From: Dyadobacter sp. MSC1_007
Lineage (GTDB): Bacteria; Bacteroidota; Bacteroidia; Cytophagales; Spirosomataceae
Reading direction: 5' to 3'
NCBI RefSeq assembly: GCF_023667495.1
Contig: NZ_JAMOZL010000013.1
Location: forward strand, 1 to 64,000
Length of the DNA: 64,000 nucleotides
The notes beneath the pieces were generated by a model. The model was not told the origin of the DNA, searched no databases, and saw only the letters and a list, made by a program, of their open reading frames with translations. Positions 51,627 to 61,327 of this stretch are shown piece by piece (within the stretch, counting starts at the first letter, position 1; every line of letters begins with the position of its first letter). The position numbers and the translations under genes were made by a program.

Positions 51627-52436
51627 ATGATTGAAGAGCAAGAAATCGATCTATTGCTGAATGACTTGTTCGATATATACGGATACGATTTCACCAGCTA
51701 CTCGAAAGCGTCACTCAAACGCCGCATTATACGGTTATGTTCGCTGGATAAATTCCCGAGTTTCGCAGAGCTGCGTTACCGCGTACGGACTGATCCAACC
51801 TACCTGAAAAGGTTTGTAGAGGAAATTACAGTGAATGTGACTGAGATGTTCCGCGATCCTTCTTTTTACAAATCGTTGCGGGAAGATATATTACCCGTTT
51901 TAGGCACCAAACCCTTTATCCGCATCTGGCATGCGGGATGTTCTACCGGCGAAGAAGTTTATTCGATGGCAATACTGCTGAAAGAAGCTAACTTGTTGCG
52001 AAAATCGCTCTTGTATGCGACGGACCTCAATCCGAGCGTGCTGGAAAAGGTACGGAAAGGGATTTTTCCGCTTACGCAGATGAAGCAATATTCGGAGAGT
52101 TACATCGCCTCGGGTGGTACGCACGACTTTTCGAGCTATTATACCGCTAATTATGGCCAGGCGAAGTTCAACAGCGACTTGTCGGAGAAGATTATTATTT
52201 CAACGCATAACCTGGTTTCAGACAGCTCTTTCAATGAATTTGATCTGATCCTATGCCGTAATGTGCTGATCTATTTTGACAAAGATTTACAAGACCGCGT
52301 CCTGAAATTATTCGATGCCAGTTTGGGCCCGCTGGGTTATCTGGCGCTAGGCACGAAAGAAACCTTGAAATTCTCGGCAGTCCAGAATAAATTCAGGCAG
52401 CTGAACAGGGAGAAGATATGGAAAAAAATGATGTAA
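51627..52436 (+). CDS. CheR-type protein glutamate methyltransferase
   Basis: This 269-residue SAM-dependent methyltransferase has the CheR N-terminal helical domain (residues 1-75) and catalytic domain. It shows RVRTDPTYLKRFVEEITVNVTEMFRD, the SAM motif IWHAGCSTGEEVYSMAI, and FDLILCRNVLIYF. It adds methyl groups to Glu residues of a receptor or other protein. The classical targets (MCPs) are absent from this operon. It starts 5 bases after the receiver stop and overlaps CheB by 19 bases. Confidence 0.92.
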   Translation: MIEEQEIDLLLNDLFDIYGYDFTSYSKASLKRRIIRLCSLDKFPSFAELRYRVRTDPTYLKRFVEEITVNVTEMFRDPSFYKSLREDILPVLGTKPFIRIWHAGCSTGEEVYSMAILLKEANLLRKSLLYATDLNPSVLEKVRKGIFPLTQMKQYSESYIASGGTHDFSSYYTANYGQAKFNSDLSEKIIISTHNLVSDSSFNEFDLILCRNVLIYFDKDLQDRVLKLFDASLGPLGYLALGTKETLKFSAVQNKFRQLNREKIWKKMM

Positions 52437-53017
52437 CGCGGCCATGCGGGATATTGCTGATCGGAGGATCGGCGGGCAGTCTGGAAGTACTTTTCAAGCT
52501 GTTGCCACGCCTCAAACCGGACTTGTCATTCCCCATCGTGCTGGTGCTACATCGCCGCAGTTCCTCAGATTCCTCACTAACAGACCTCCTTTCCAGCAAA
52601 ACAACCAATATTACACGCGAAGTAGACGATAAAGACCCGGTCACTCCGGGAATCATCTACCTGGCCCCAGCCGACTATCACCTACTGCTGGAACAAGGAC
52701 ATTATTTCTCGCTCGACTATTCAGAAAAGGTCAATTTCAGCCGTCCGAGTATCGATGTTACATTTGAATCTGCCGCCGATGTTTATGCCTCTTCGACGGT
52801 AGGCATTCTGCTTTCCGGTGCCAATGAGGACGGTACCGAAGGCTTGATAGCAATCAAAAAAGCGGGAGGACGCACCATTGCCCAGGACCCGGCCACTGCC
52901 CAGATGCCCTTTATGCCGCACCACGCCATCACGCATTCTGAGGTTGACCACGTTTTTGACCTTACACAATTAGCAGCATTCGTCAACAGCCTTGTCGGCG
53001 CGAGGAGCGATCGTTGA
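52418..53017 (+). CDS. CheB-type methylesterase without receiver domain
   Basis: This 199-residue catalytic-only CheB has the catalytic triad visible as Ser18 in IGGSAGS, His45 in VLVLHRRSS, and Asp139 in SGANEDGTEGL. The usual N-terminal receiver is missing, so phosphorylation control must come from another protein, perhaps the stand-alone receiver. It overlaps CheR by 19 bases, showing tight coupling. Its target glutamyl ester is presumably the CheR product. No chemoreceptor is encoded nearby. Confidence 0.92.
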   Translation: MEKNDVTRPCGILLIGGSAGSLEVLFKLLPRLKPDLSFPIVLVLHRRSSSDSSLTDLLSSKTTNITREVDDKDPVTPGIIYLAPADYHLLLEQGHYFSLDYSEKVNFSRPSIDVTFESAADVYASSTVGILLSGANEDGTEGLIAIKKAGGRTIAQDPATAQMPFMPHHAITHSEVDHVFDLTQLAAFVNSLVGARSDR

Positions 53018-53131
53018 TTTTTACCATAAAAGAGTTTATCTGTCCTTCCTTTTAATAGTATTTATAGGGAGATTTGCATGAAGGTTAAAAGAAAATAAGA
53101 CCTCTCCAAAGCAACGTTAACAGGTAAGACC

Positions 53132-53512
53132 ATGGCAAAGCCAAGTAAATTATATAGCGTACTTTTCAACAAATGTCCAAGATGCGGCAAAGGCGATTTT
53201 TTCGTAACAAAAAGCGCCTATAATCTCCGCAACTTCGATAAAATGAACAAGCACTGCCCGCATTGCGGCGAAAATCTGGTGCCCGAGCCCGGCTTTTATC
53301 AGGGCGCCCTTTATATGAGCTACGCTTTTTATGTAGCTTTTATGGTTATCTACTTCCTGATTTTCGTCAATTTTTTCGAGGAGTATCTGGATTATTTCCT
53401 GGCAAGCATTATCCCCATATTGATCATCCTCACGCCGCTGTTCTACCGGCTGGCGCGCAGGTCATGGCTGGCATTATTTATCACACCTGCATCCAAAGAG
53501 AACCCGCTTTAA
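53132..53512 (+). CDS. DUF983 family membrane protein
   Basis: This 126-residue protein has two CxxC-type motifs near the N-terminus (NKCPRCGKGDFF and HCPHCGENLV), likely zinc-binding. Two transmembrane helices follow (about residues 65-105). It matches the DUF983 family common in Bacteroidota. Function unknown. It converges with the AraC gene, 3 bases apart. Confidence 0.87.
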   Translation: MAKPSKLYSVLFNKCPRCGKGDFFVTKSAYNLRNFDKMNKHCPHCGENLVPEPGFYQGALYMSYAFYVAFMVIYFLIFVNFFEEYLDYFLASIIPILIILTPLFYRLARRSWLALFITPASKENPL

Positions 53513-53515
53513 GCA

Positions 53516-54388
53516 TTACGCCGCTGAATTCTTCCGGAAGTCCTCGGGTGTTATCCCGGTTTCTTTCCGGAAGAATTTGGTAAAATACGAATTGTCATTG
53601 AAGTTGAGCTTGTAGGCCACTTCTGCAACGGTAAGATCCATATTGATCAGCAGCCTTTTGGCTTCAAGAATGATCCGGTTCCTGATCATCGCGCCGGCTT
53701 GCATACCCAGATGCTCTTTGCACAATGCATTCAGATGGTTAGGCGTCACATTCAATATTTCCGCATACTGGCCTGGAAGCCGCATTTTTTGGTAGTGTTT
53801 GTCTATTATTTTGATAAAATTCCTGACAATCACATTCTTCAGAACAGGAGCCCCATGGTTCTTTCCGGTGGTGTCGCTCTGTTCAATTAAAAGAAAGATC
53901 TGTAAGAGCAAAACGCGGATCATATCGTCACGCAACACAGGCGAGCGCTCCTCCTGGGCCAGCAATTCCTCGAAAAGTCCCATCAATTGCTGTCGGATAT
54001 CCTGCCCGATCAGCAGCACATTGCTGCTGCTGTCGCCGTGGAAAAATGAAAACGATTCCAGGTATTCGGGTTGCAGCAAAAAGGACTGAAAGAATGAATC
54101 GGAGAAATTGACGACATAGCCTTCCATATTTCCCTCAAAATCCCAGGAATGGACCTGGCCCGGCGTCATAAAATAAATCTGGTAAGGCTGTACTGCAAAA
54201 TGATGAAAATCGATCGTGTGCTTTCCCCCTCCTTCGGTGAATAATACAAGATGGTAAAAACTATGGCGATGGGGAAAAACCAGGCTCTGGTGCTCGCGCA
54301 GATATTCCGAAAAACGCGTGATCATAATGTGGTCTTCGCGGTATTCGGAAAGCGGGCCGATGTCGAGGCGGGGAAAGGTTGATTGCAT
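53516..54388 (-). CDS. AraC family transcriptional regulator
   Basis: This 290-residue regulator has an N-terminal cupin-like sensor domain (about residues 20-150, LVFPHRHSFYHLVLF). The C-terminal double helix-turn-helix AraC domain (about 195-288) includes LNVTPNHLNALCKEHLG and AYKLNFNDNSYFTKFFRKETGITPEDFR. It probably senses a small molecule and regulates the divergent cytochrome peroxidase gene 88 bases away, though no operator was identified. Confidence 0.9.
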   Translation of the reverse strand: MQSTFPRLDIGPLSEYREDHIMITRFSEYLREHQSLVFPHRHSFYHLVLFTEGGGKHTIDFHHFAVQPYQIYFMTPGQVHSWDFEGNMEGYVVNFSDSFFQSFLLQPEYLESFSFFHGDSSSNVLLIGQDIRQQLMGLFEELLAQEERSPVLRDDMIRVLLLQIFLLIEQSDTTGKNHGAPVLKNVIVRNFIKIIDKHYQKMRLPGQYAEILNVTPNHLNALCKEHLGMQAGAMIRNRIILEAKRLLINMDLTVAEVAYKLNFNDNSYFTKFFRKETGITPEDFRKNSAA

Positions 54389-54476
54389 GGCAGAAGTAAT
54401 GTCAGAACGGGCAATTTAAGTCTTTTAGCGATGTCGCGCCAGTTTTGTATCTTAATGCCCGATTTCAGACCATCCC

Positions 54477-56261
54477 ATGTGGAAACCCTTCTCTTTAAGC
54501 CTTGCATTACTGTTGTTTGTGGCCGCCGCCAACAGGCAGCCAGACAACGCCATCGGGGTCGAACACTGTGTCGCGCGCTTTCGCACCGATGCCCGGGAGT
54601 TTGCAATGCACATCAGCGCATTAAAAAGCGCGGTTGAGCAAATCGATGGCAACGATGGCCAAAGCATCGCACTCGTAAAAAAGAAACTATGCGACACCCG
54701 TCTCGCCTACAAAAGGATAGGTTTCTTCCTCGAATACTTCTTTTTTACATCATCCCGGATCTACAACCGGCCTCCCAAAACCGAGATCGAAGAACCGCAT
54801 CTTGAATACATGGATCCGGTGGGATTGCAATACATTGAAGCGCTTTTATTCGATGATCCTGCCTCGCATAAGTCCGCCCTGCTGGAACAATGTCGATTAC
54901 TGGAAAACGCTTCCAACGACATTCCTGCATTGCTTTATGGCTTCAAAGCGACCGACGCACAAATTCTGGAAAGCGTCCGTCTTGAACTCGTACGGGTAAT
55001 GACGCTCAGCATTACCGGCTTCGACGCGCCATTGCTCAAAAGCGGACTGGACGAAGCATCTGTTTCCCTGCAAGCGATCAGGCAGGTGCTAACACCCTAT
55101 ATCATGCAACCCAGTGATGATATTGTGTTAAAATACTTCACCTCCTGTGAGGTAGCGCTGTCCAAAAACAACGATTTCGACCATTTTGACCGGCTCAGTT
55201 TCCTGACCGGGTCGGCACTGCCATTGCAGGAACGCCTCGGCCGGATGATCGCCGGACTTGGATTGCAAATGAATGAGAAAGGGATTTTGAACTACAACGG
55301 GAAAAATCTTTTCAGTCCGGATGCTTTGAACCAGGCAGCATTTGGCATTGACACCGCCGACAAGGCATTGTCTGACCTGGGCGAAAAGTTATTCTTCGAA
55401 ACCAGACTTTCCGCAAACGGCACCCGGAGCTGCGCGTCCTGCCATAACCCGGCACTTCACTTCACTGACGGTCTGCCCAAAAGCACCGGTATCCATCCCG
55501 GCCAGAACGTGAGACGCAATGCGCCTACCCTGCTCTACGCGGCATATCAACACACCCAGTTTTGGGATGGGCGTGCCAAAACGCTGGAAGAACAGATCAA
55601 GACCGTGATCCACGACTCGCTGGAAATGAATGGCAGCCCCGAACTGTTGATCCGGAAACTGGCTAAGAACAGGCATTACAGACGGCTGATTCGAAATGCA
55701 GCTCCCGAGCGGGATTCGCTGAGTGATCAAGTCATTTATAGATCTATCGCTGCCTATGTGCGTAGGCTGCAACCCTTCAACTCGGACTTCGACCGGTACA
55801 TTCAGGGGGACACGAGTGCGATGACGGAAAGCCAGATCAGCGGTTTCAATCTTTTTATGGGTAAGGCCCAATGCGGCACCTGCCATTTTGCGCCACTGTT
55901 CAACGGACTAATCCCGCCGCTCTACGCGCAAACCGAATTTGAGATTCTTGGCACTACCACTACCGGTGACTTCACGGCAATTGATTCCGACCTGGGAAGG
56001 TTCGAAACGCAGCCTACGCCCTATTACCGCGGGGCATTTAAAACACCTACCGTACGCAATGCGGCAGTAACGGCGCCCTATATGCACCACGGTACTTTTG
56101 GCACGCTCGAAAAAGTCGTGGAGTTTTATGACAAAGGCGGGGCTGCCGGTATGGGATTAACCAGCGCGAATCAGTCCCTTTCCGCATCCCCCCTTCGCCT
56201 GAGCGATCAGGAGAAAACAGATATTATTGCTTTTTTACATGCGCTCACCGACCGTTTATGA
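54477..56261 (+). CDS. Imelysin-like/diheme cytochrome c peroxidase fusion
   Basis: This 594-residue secreted or periplasmic protein has a short signal peptide (WKPFSLSLALLLFVAAA). An N-terminal helical region of about 200 residues resembles imelysin-like domains. The cytochrome c peroxidase (MauG-like) domain has two heme sites: C319-x2-C322-H323 (CASCH) and C466-x2-C469-H470 (CGTCH). It should reduce peroxide or oxidise a protein or metabolite using heme c. The fused N-terminus may bind the substrate or metal. Its stop overlaps the phosphatase start as ATGA, and it is divergent from AraC. Confidence 0.87.
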   Translation: MWKPFSLSLALLLFVAAANRQPDNAIGVEHCVARFRTDAREFAMHISALKSAVEQIDGNDGQSIALVKKKLCDTRLAYKRIGFFLEYFFFTSSRIYNRPPKTEIEEPHLEYMDPVGLQYIEALLFDDPASHKSALLEQCRLLENASNDIPALLYGFKATDAQILESVRLELVRVMTLSITGFDAPLLKSGLDEASVSLQAIRQVLTPYIMQPSDDIVLKYFTSCEVALSKNNDFDHFDRLSFLTGSALPLQERLGRMIAGLGLQMNEKGILNYNGKNLFSPDALNQAAFGIDTADKALSDLGEKLFFETRLSANGTRSCASCHNPALHFTDGLPKSTGIHPGQNVRRNAPTLLYAAYQHTQFWDGRAKTLEEQIKTVIHDSLEMNGSPELLIRKLAKNRHYRRLIRNAAPERDSLSDQVIYRSIAAYVRRLQPFNSDFDRYIQGDTSAMTESQISGFNLFMGKAQCGTCHFAPLFNGLIPPLYAQTEFEILGTTTTGDFTAIDSDLGRFETQPTPYYRGAFKTPTVRNAAVTAPYMHHGTFGTLEKVVEFYDKGGAAGMGLTSANQSLSASPLRLSDQEKTDIIAFLHALTDRL

Positions 56262-58363
56262 AACAACTTTTACCTGCCCTGCTTCTTTTTTGCATTACAA
56301 CTATTGCCCACGGACAAGGGACGCTCCTACGCGGCCCGTATCTGAACGCCGTAACGCCGACCAGCATCGTAATCCGCTGGCGCACCGATCAGCCCGCCAT
56401 CTCACAGGTCAAAATCGGTTCCGCCTCTAACGGGCTCGACCGTACCATTACCGGCACCGGCGCAGTCACGGAACATGAAATAAAAGTCACCGGCTTAAAT
56501 GCCAACACCCGCTATTATTACTCCATCGGCTCGCAAACCGGGGTTTTGCAGGGAGATGGAAATAATTATTTTCAGACCTCACCCCTTGCCGGCGTGGCAG
56601 GAAAATATCGATTTGGCGTGCTGGGCGACTGTGGAACAAATTCTGCCATTCAAGGTTCTGTTCGGGACAAAATGCTCGAATACCTTGGTAACAATTACAT
56701 GAATGCCTGGCTGATCCTGGGTGACAATGCCTATTCATTTGGCAAGGATGCTGAATATCAGTCCAATTTTTTCAATCATTACAAAGATAATCTCCTCAAA
56801 AGGAACCCGCTCTTCCCCACTCCGGGCAACCACGATTACGACAATGATAATTTTGCAAGGCAAAACGACCACAAAATCCCCTATTACGACATCTTCACCA
56901 TGCCTTCCAACGGCGAGGCGGGAGGCGTGGCTTCCGGGACTGAGGCTTTTTACTCTTTTGATTACGGTAACGTCCACTTTCTATCACTAGACTCTTACGG
57001 CCGCGAAGATCAGGCGACGCGACTTTACGACACATTGGGCCGACAGGTAGAATGGATCAAAAAAGACCTGGCCGCTAATCAGAATAAGGACTGGATAGTT
57101 GCCTACTGGCATCATCCACCCTATTCGAAAGGCTCACGCCGCTCGGATAGTGACCCGGAAATGACGGCGATCCGCCAAAATTTTATCCGTATTCTGGAAA
57201 GAAACGGCGTGGACCTCATTTTGTGCGGGCATAGCCACGTGTACGAGCGCTCCCGCCTCATGCAAGGACATTACGGAAAGAGCGATACATTCGATCCGGC
57301 CGCCCATCTTGTCGACAAATCATCGGCCCGGTATGACGGTTCTGACAATTCTTGTCCCTATATCAAAAGTTCGGCAAACAAACGCGGGACGGTGTATGTA
57401 GTGGCAGGATCGAGCGGCCATTTGGGCGGCACCGAAGCAGGATTTCCATTGAAGCAAATGCAGTATTCGGATGCAGAACACGGCGGCGGGCTGGTGCTGG
57501 AAGTAGAAGCCAACCGGCTGGATGCCAAGTGGATCGCGGCAGACGGCATTGTCCGCGATCAGTTTACAATTGAAAAGGAAGTTAACAGGGAAACGACGCA
57601 CGAAATCGCGCGGGACGCGGAAATAGAGCTAAAAGCCTCGTTTATAGGAAATTACACCTGGAGTTCCGGGCAGAGTTCGAGAACGATCACTGTCAGTCCA
57701 AAACAAAATACCGACTTTACCGTACGGGATAGCCAAAACTGCGTGCAGGACATTTTCCATGTAAAAGTCCCTAAACCTGATCCGGCCAAATTTACGGCCT
57801 TCGTATCCAGTAAAGACGATGCTAATCTGGTGACATTGAAATGGTCGACGCAAACGGAGGACCAGCTTTCCCACTTCGCGGTACAGCGGTCGAACAATGC
57901 CACTAATTTTACTGAAATAGGCCGGGTGCCGGGAGGTAAGGATTCTCAACAGCCGAAAGATTACAGCTTTATTGATACGCAAAGCCCAACGCTGCCTCTC
58001 AACACGACTTATTACTATCGTGCGGTAGCCACAGCCCTGGACGGACGTTTATTGTACACACCCATTGTGTCGGTGATGTTAAGAGAAATCATTCTCGCGG
58101 CAGATCCGAATGCTGCCCTGGATGTGGAAGTTATTCCAAATCCATCATCGTCAGGTCAGATGCAGATCCGTATGGCCAGTGTTACCAGTCAACTAGCGGA
58201 ACTGACGCTGACTGACATATCGGGCCGGATTCTGGATTCGCGCAAAATGATGATCAGCCGCACACCAGTCGTTTTTCTGCCAGAAGATCTCGCGACAGGG
58301 CTCTATTTGTTGAAAGTAGATATCAACGGAAGAAGCGTAGTTAAAAAACTGGCCATCCATTAG
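56258..58363 (+). CDS. Secreted purple-acid-type metallophosphoesterase with T9SS signal
   Basis: This 701-residue protein has a signal peptide (KQLLPALLLFCITTIAHG). A fibronectin-like purple acid phosphatase N-domain (about residues 25-110) precedes a calcineurin-like metallophosphoesterase core with GVLGDCGTN, LGDNAYSF, TPGNHDYDND, YWHHPPYS and CGHSHVYERS. The C-terminus carries an Ig-like segment and a type IX sorting domain ending NGRSVVKKLAIH. It should act outside the cell on phosphate esters. ATGA overlap couples it to the peroxidase gene. Confidence 0.92.
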   Translation: MKQLLPALLLFCITTIAHGQGTLLRGPYLNAVTPTSIVIRWRTDQPAISQVKIGSASNGLDRTITGTGAVTEHEIKVTGLNANTRYYYSIGSQTGVLQGDGNNYFQTSPLAGVAGKYRFGVLGDCGTNSAIQGSVRDKMLEYLGNNYMNAWLILGDNAYSFGKDAEYQSNFFNHYKDNLLKRNPLFPTPGNHDYDNDNFARQNDHKIPYYDIFTMPSNGEAGGVASGTEAFYSFDYGNVHFLSLDSYGREDQATRLYDTLGRQVEWIKKDLAANQNKDWIVAYWHHPPYSKGSRRSDSDPEMTAIRQNFIRILERNGVDLILCGHSHVYERSRLMQGHYGKSDTFDPAAHLVDKSSARYDGSDNSCPYIKSSANKRGTVYVVAGSSGHLGGTEAGFPLKQMQYSDAEHGGGLVLEVEANRLDAKWIAADGIVRDQFTIEKEVNRETTHEIARDAEIELKASFIGNYTWSSGQSSRTITVSPKQNTDFTVRDSQNCVQDIFHVKVPKPDPAKFTAFVSSKDDANLVTLKWSTQTEDQLSHFAVQRSNNATNFTEIGRVPGGKDSQQPKDYSFIDTQSPTLPLNTTYYYRAVATALDGRLLYTPIVSVMLREIILAADPNAALDVEVIPNPSSSGQMQIRMASVTSQLAELTLTDISGRILDSRKMMISRTPVVFLPEDLATGLYLLKVDINGRSVVKKLAIH

Positions 58364-58386
58364 CCGAATGACTGGTTTTATGATGG

Positions 58387-60534
58387 CTATTTCTTGACGA
58401 ACCGACCGGTCTCTTCCAGGCCATTTGTGTAGGCTACCCGTATGATGTAAAGTCCCGCTGGTAAGCTATCGGTTCCAATGGTCATTACCTTTGATTTAAC
58501 CGACTGTCCCAATTGTCCTGCGGGGTATTTTAATGCAACGCCCTCGCCAGCCGCATTATACACACGCACTTCGCTGACCGCGCCACCCGCAGGCCGGATA
58601 ATAAGGCTAGACACGACCGGATTTGGATATAACTCCATAAACGACAAATTGCCCCAGCGAATATGCTTAATGCCGCTGTAAGCAAAAGTACCATCCTGAT
58701 CGACCATTTTGAGGCGATACAGATTAATACCGGCCACCGGATGTTCGTGAACAAATGAATAGCGCTGCAACATCGCACTTTCGCCTTTTGCAGCGATCGT
58801 CCCGGCTGTCGACCAGACCGCACCAGCATCATTACTGTGCTGAATCTCGAAATGATCACTGTTCGTCTCCGCGCTGGTCGACCATTCAAGCAATGCTGAG
58901 CGACTTTCCTTTTTTGCAGTGAAACTAATGAGCGTCACAGGTAATTGCAGACAGGCTAGATCCACGGCCTCCCTTGTCTCGCAATCGGCTAAATTGCCGG
59001 AGATAGACACCAATTCGGCTGGTTTGGTTTTCAAAATCTCGCATATCTGCGTTGTAGCGCAAGTTTCAAGCGCTATATTGTCAATAATGGAAATTGTACT
59101 GTCAATTGCAGTAATGCTGCTCAGACCAGCCAGACTAGTTAGCATCGGATTTTCCATGATAAGCAGGCCATCTCCAATGGACTGCAACCCGGCTAAGCCT
59201 TCAAGGTTCATGAGACTATCGTTACCCGAAATCGAGGCGGAGTCGCCTATCGTAACGAGATTTTCAAGGCCCGCCAGGGTTTTGAGTTTAAAATTACTCT
59301 CAATAAAAAGACGGTCGACAGTCGTCAAACCGCCGAGCCCCTGCAAGTCACTTAAAGAATCGTTGCCAAAAACCACTAGTGTACCAAACTCGCCCAGGGA
59401 CTGAAGATTGTCGAGTCCTGACAGACTAGGCAGCGAAAAATTGAGGAGCAATTGCAAATCACCGTCGATGGACGTCAGTGAAGACAACCCGGTGATATCT
59501 GAAAGCGACTCATTTCCGCCAATCTGCACGCCACGAAAACCGACGGTTGTCAATCCACTCAGTCCGTCGAGATTTTCCAAAAGTGGATTGAAAAGGACCA
59601 TCAATTCGTTGCCAAACGAAGGTATATTTTCAAGACCGGCTACATTGGTGAGGGCAAAATTTAGCACCAGCGCGAATCCGCCACCCACCGAAGACAAATT
59701 GCTCAGAGCGGAAATATCAGTCAAACTATCGGTTTCAGAGATGGTGAGGTAGTCCCCTATCGAAGTCAATTGTTCAAGCCCGCTCAGGTTTTCGAGCATC
59801 AGGTTATAATCCAGCAACAGTTCACCGCCGATCGTGATTACCTGGTCCAGGCCGGTAAGGGTCGCCAGACTGTCATTGAAATCGATATAAGCACTACCTC
59901 CAATGGAAACAAGGCCATTCAATCCCGACAAGTCCTTGATCGATAGATTATTAGTTATTTCAAGATCACCTGCCAGAGTCGTAATACCACCAAGTCCGGC
60001 CAGTGATGCCAACTTCTCATTGAAGCCGATATGTACCGAGCTATCGACCGATGCAATCGTCAGATCACTGATCGATGTCAACGCGTCGCTTGCGCCAATT
60101 ACCAGCGAACCCGCTACTGACGTAATATTTTTGATACCCGCCAGGTTTTCGATCGAATCATTGTTGTCGACGATCAGGTCACCGTTTACCGACGTAATAC
60201 CCTCCAATCCTGCAAGGCTCGCCAGGGACGGATTATCATATACTTCCAGCGACGAATCGACCAGAACAATGTTTTCCAGCCCAACCAGGCTTTTCAGCAA
60301 TGCATTGTTCCGGATACTGATAACGCCTCCCACACTTGTGAGCGTGCTTAAAGGCGTCAGATCGGAAATGCTATCGCCTTCGATAATCAGGTCGCCGGGA
60401 TGATCCGAGCATCCGGGATGGTCAGTTAGAAAAGTGTTTATGGAAGCCTGGTCGTTAAAAATAAGAGCGGCAGGACATTGTGCGGCTGCGGAAAGCGGCA
60501 GCAACGCTGCTACCAGGAAGTAGAGTTTTTTCAC
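58387..60534 (-). CDS. Large leucine-rich-repeat surface protein with T9SS signal
   Basis: This 715-residue protein starts at a GTG (60534) giving the signal peptide KKLYFLVAALLPLSAAAQ. The ATG at 60591 adds 19 residues before it. About 18 repeats of some 24 residues follow, of the type LTSIGGDLxIxNNxSLxxLSGLxx, resembling Receptor-L/Ecm33 beta-solenoids. A Cys-bearing cap (ETCATTQICEIL) precedes an Ig-like segment (ISFTAKKESRSALLEWST) and a type IX C-terminal signal (PNPVVSSLIIRPA to GRFVKK). It is likely exposed on the cell surface and may bind ligands. It converges with the phosphatase gene. Confidence 0.87.
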   Translation of the reverse strand: MKKLYFLVAALLPLSAAAQCPAALIFNDQASINTFLTDHPGCSDHPGDLIIEGDSISDLTPLSTLTSVGGVISIRNNALLKSLVGLENIVLVDSSLEVYDNPSLASLAGLEGITSVNGDLIVDNNDSIENLAGIKNITSVAGSLVIGASDALTSISDLTIASVDSSVHIGFNEKLASLAGLGGITTLAGDLEITNNLSIKDLSGLNGLVSIGGSAYIDFNDSLATLTGLDQVITIGGELLLDYNLMLENLSGLEQLTSIGDYLTISETDSLTDISALSNLSSVGGGFALVLNFALTNVAGLENIPSFGNELMVLFNPLLENLDGLSGLTTVGFRGVQIGGNESLSDITGLSSLTSIDGDLQLLLNFSLPSLSGLDNLQSLGEFGTLVVFGNDSLSDLQGLGGLTTVDRLFIESNFKLKTLAGLENLVTIGDSASISGNDSLMNLEGLAGLQSIGDGLLIMENPMLTSLAGLSSITAIDSTISIIDNIALETCATTQICEILKTKPAELVSISGNLADCETREAVDLACLQLPVTLISFTAKKESRSALLEWSTSAETNSDHFEIQHSNDAGAVWSTAGTIAAKGESAMLQRYSFVHEHPVAGINLYRLKMVDQDGTFAYSGIKHIRWGNLSFMELYPNPVVSSLIIRPAGGAVSEVRVYNAAGEGVALKYPAGQLGQSVKSKVMTIGTDSLPAGLYIIRVAYTNGLEETGRFVKK

Positions 60535-60672
60535 GAAAAAAGAAGGGTTTGTGTTTTGCAGAAGGATCCCGGTTGTTACAACGGGAGTCATTGCAAATCA
60601 AACCCTTAACTTCGTAGTATTAGTTCCTTTTTTGTTCCAATTATTTATTACAAAACTGATATCAGGTGGGCA

Positions 60673-61206
60673 TCAGGCCACTTGGGGTTGGGAGCCTGTC
60701 TTTTTGAGTATCCAGGCACTAATCAGCGAAACCGCCAGACCAATGGGCAGCACTTCGGCATAGGTAAATAGAATTACCATCAACGGGCTTCGGTAGAGCT
60801 CCTTATAACCATTCAGCTCCTTTGCTTTTTCTCCGAGTTCCGCCGCTGTCGCGCCTTCATTTTGCGCCTGCCGCATCATATGGGCCACGTATTTATCCAT
60901 AAAATCGGGCACAAAAAGATAATAATCGATCAGCCACACGATTACATAAACTGTGGAGGCAATGAGTGTGATGAACAGGCCTATTTTGAATGCTTTTCCA
61001 AACGTAACCATGCCGTGGTTGTACTTGTCGCGGTAATTTTTGACACCAACGAAGATCATGGAAAACGAAAGCAGCATTGCTGAATACCCGAGCAGCATAT
61101 TCCCCTCGAAATCCTCCATTTTATAGCACATCGAGACGGTCGAAACCATGAATGCGGAGACTACCACGCCGGAGATCAATCCGCAGATCAAAATGATTCT
61201 GTTCAT
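60673..61206 (-). CDS. DUF4199 family membrane protein
   Basis: This 177-residue protein has four predicted transmembrane helices, with about 50 mostly soluble, charged residues between helices three and four. The start NRIILICGLISGVVVS and SMIFVGVKNYRDKY fit the DUF4199 family, which is common in Bacteroidota and of unknown function. It lies 121 bases downstream of the membrane-anchored LuxR regulator on the same strand, suggesting a functional pair. Confidence 0.87.
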   Translation of the reverse strand: MNRIILICGLISGVVVSAFMVSTVSMCYKMEDFEGNMLLGYSAMLLSFSMIFVGVKNYRDKYNHGMVTFGKAFKIGLFITLIASTVYVIVWLIDYYLFVPDFMDKYVAHMMRQAQNEGATAAELGEKAKELNGYKELYRSPLMVILFTYAEVLPIGLAVSLISAWILKKTGSQPQVA

Positions 61207-61327
61207 ATCTTTTGTTTTTAATGTCTGATAAAGCTGCGAAGTTGGGTCATATCCCTCATTTCAAAATCATACTTTCGGGTGATTTTGCACCAAGACCGGC
61301 CATTTCATTCCAAAATATTTCCTGCCA

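Noticed and set aside
59903..60403. Plus-strand frames opposite the leucine-rich-repeat gene
   Set aside because: They mirror the repeat structure of the real gene and encode only Ser-, Pro- and Arg-rich repeats.
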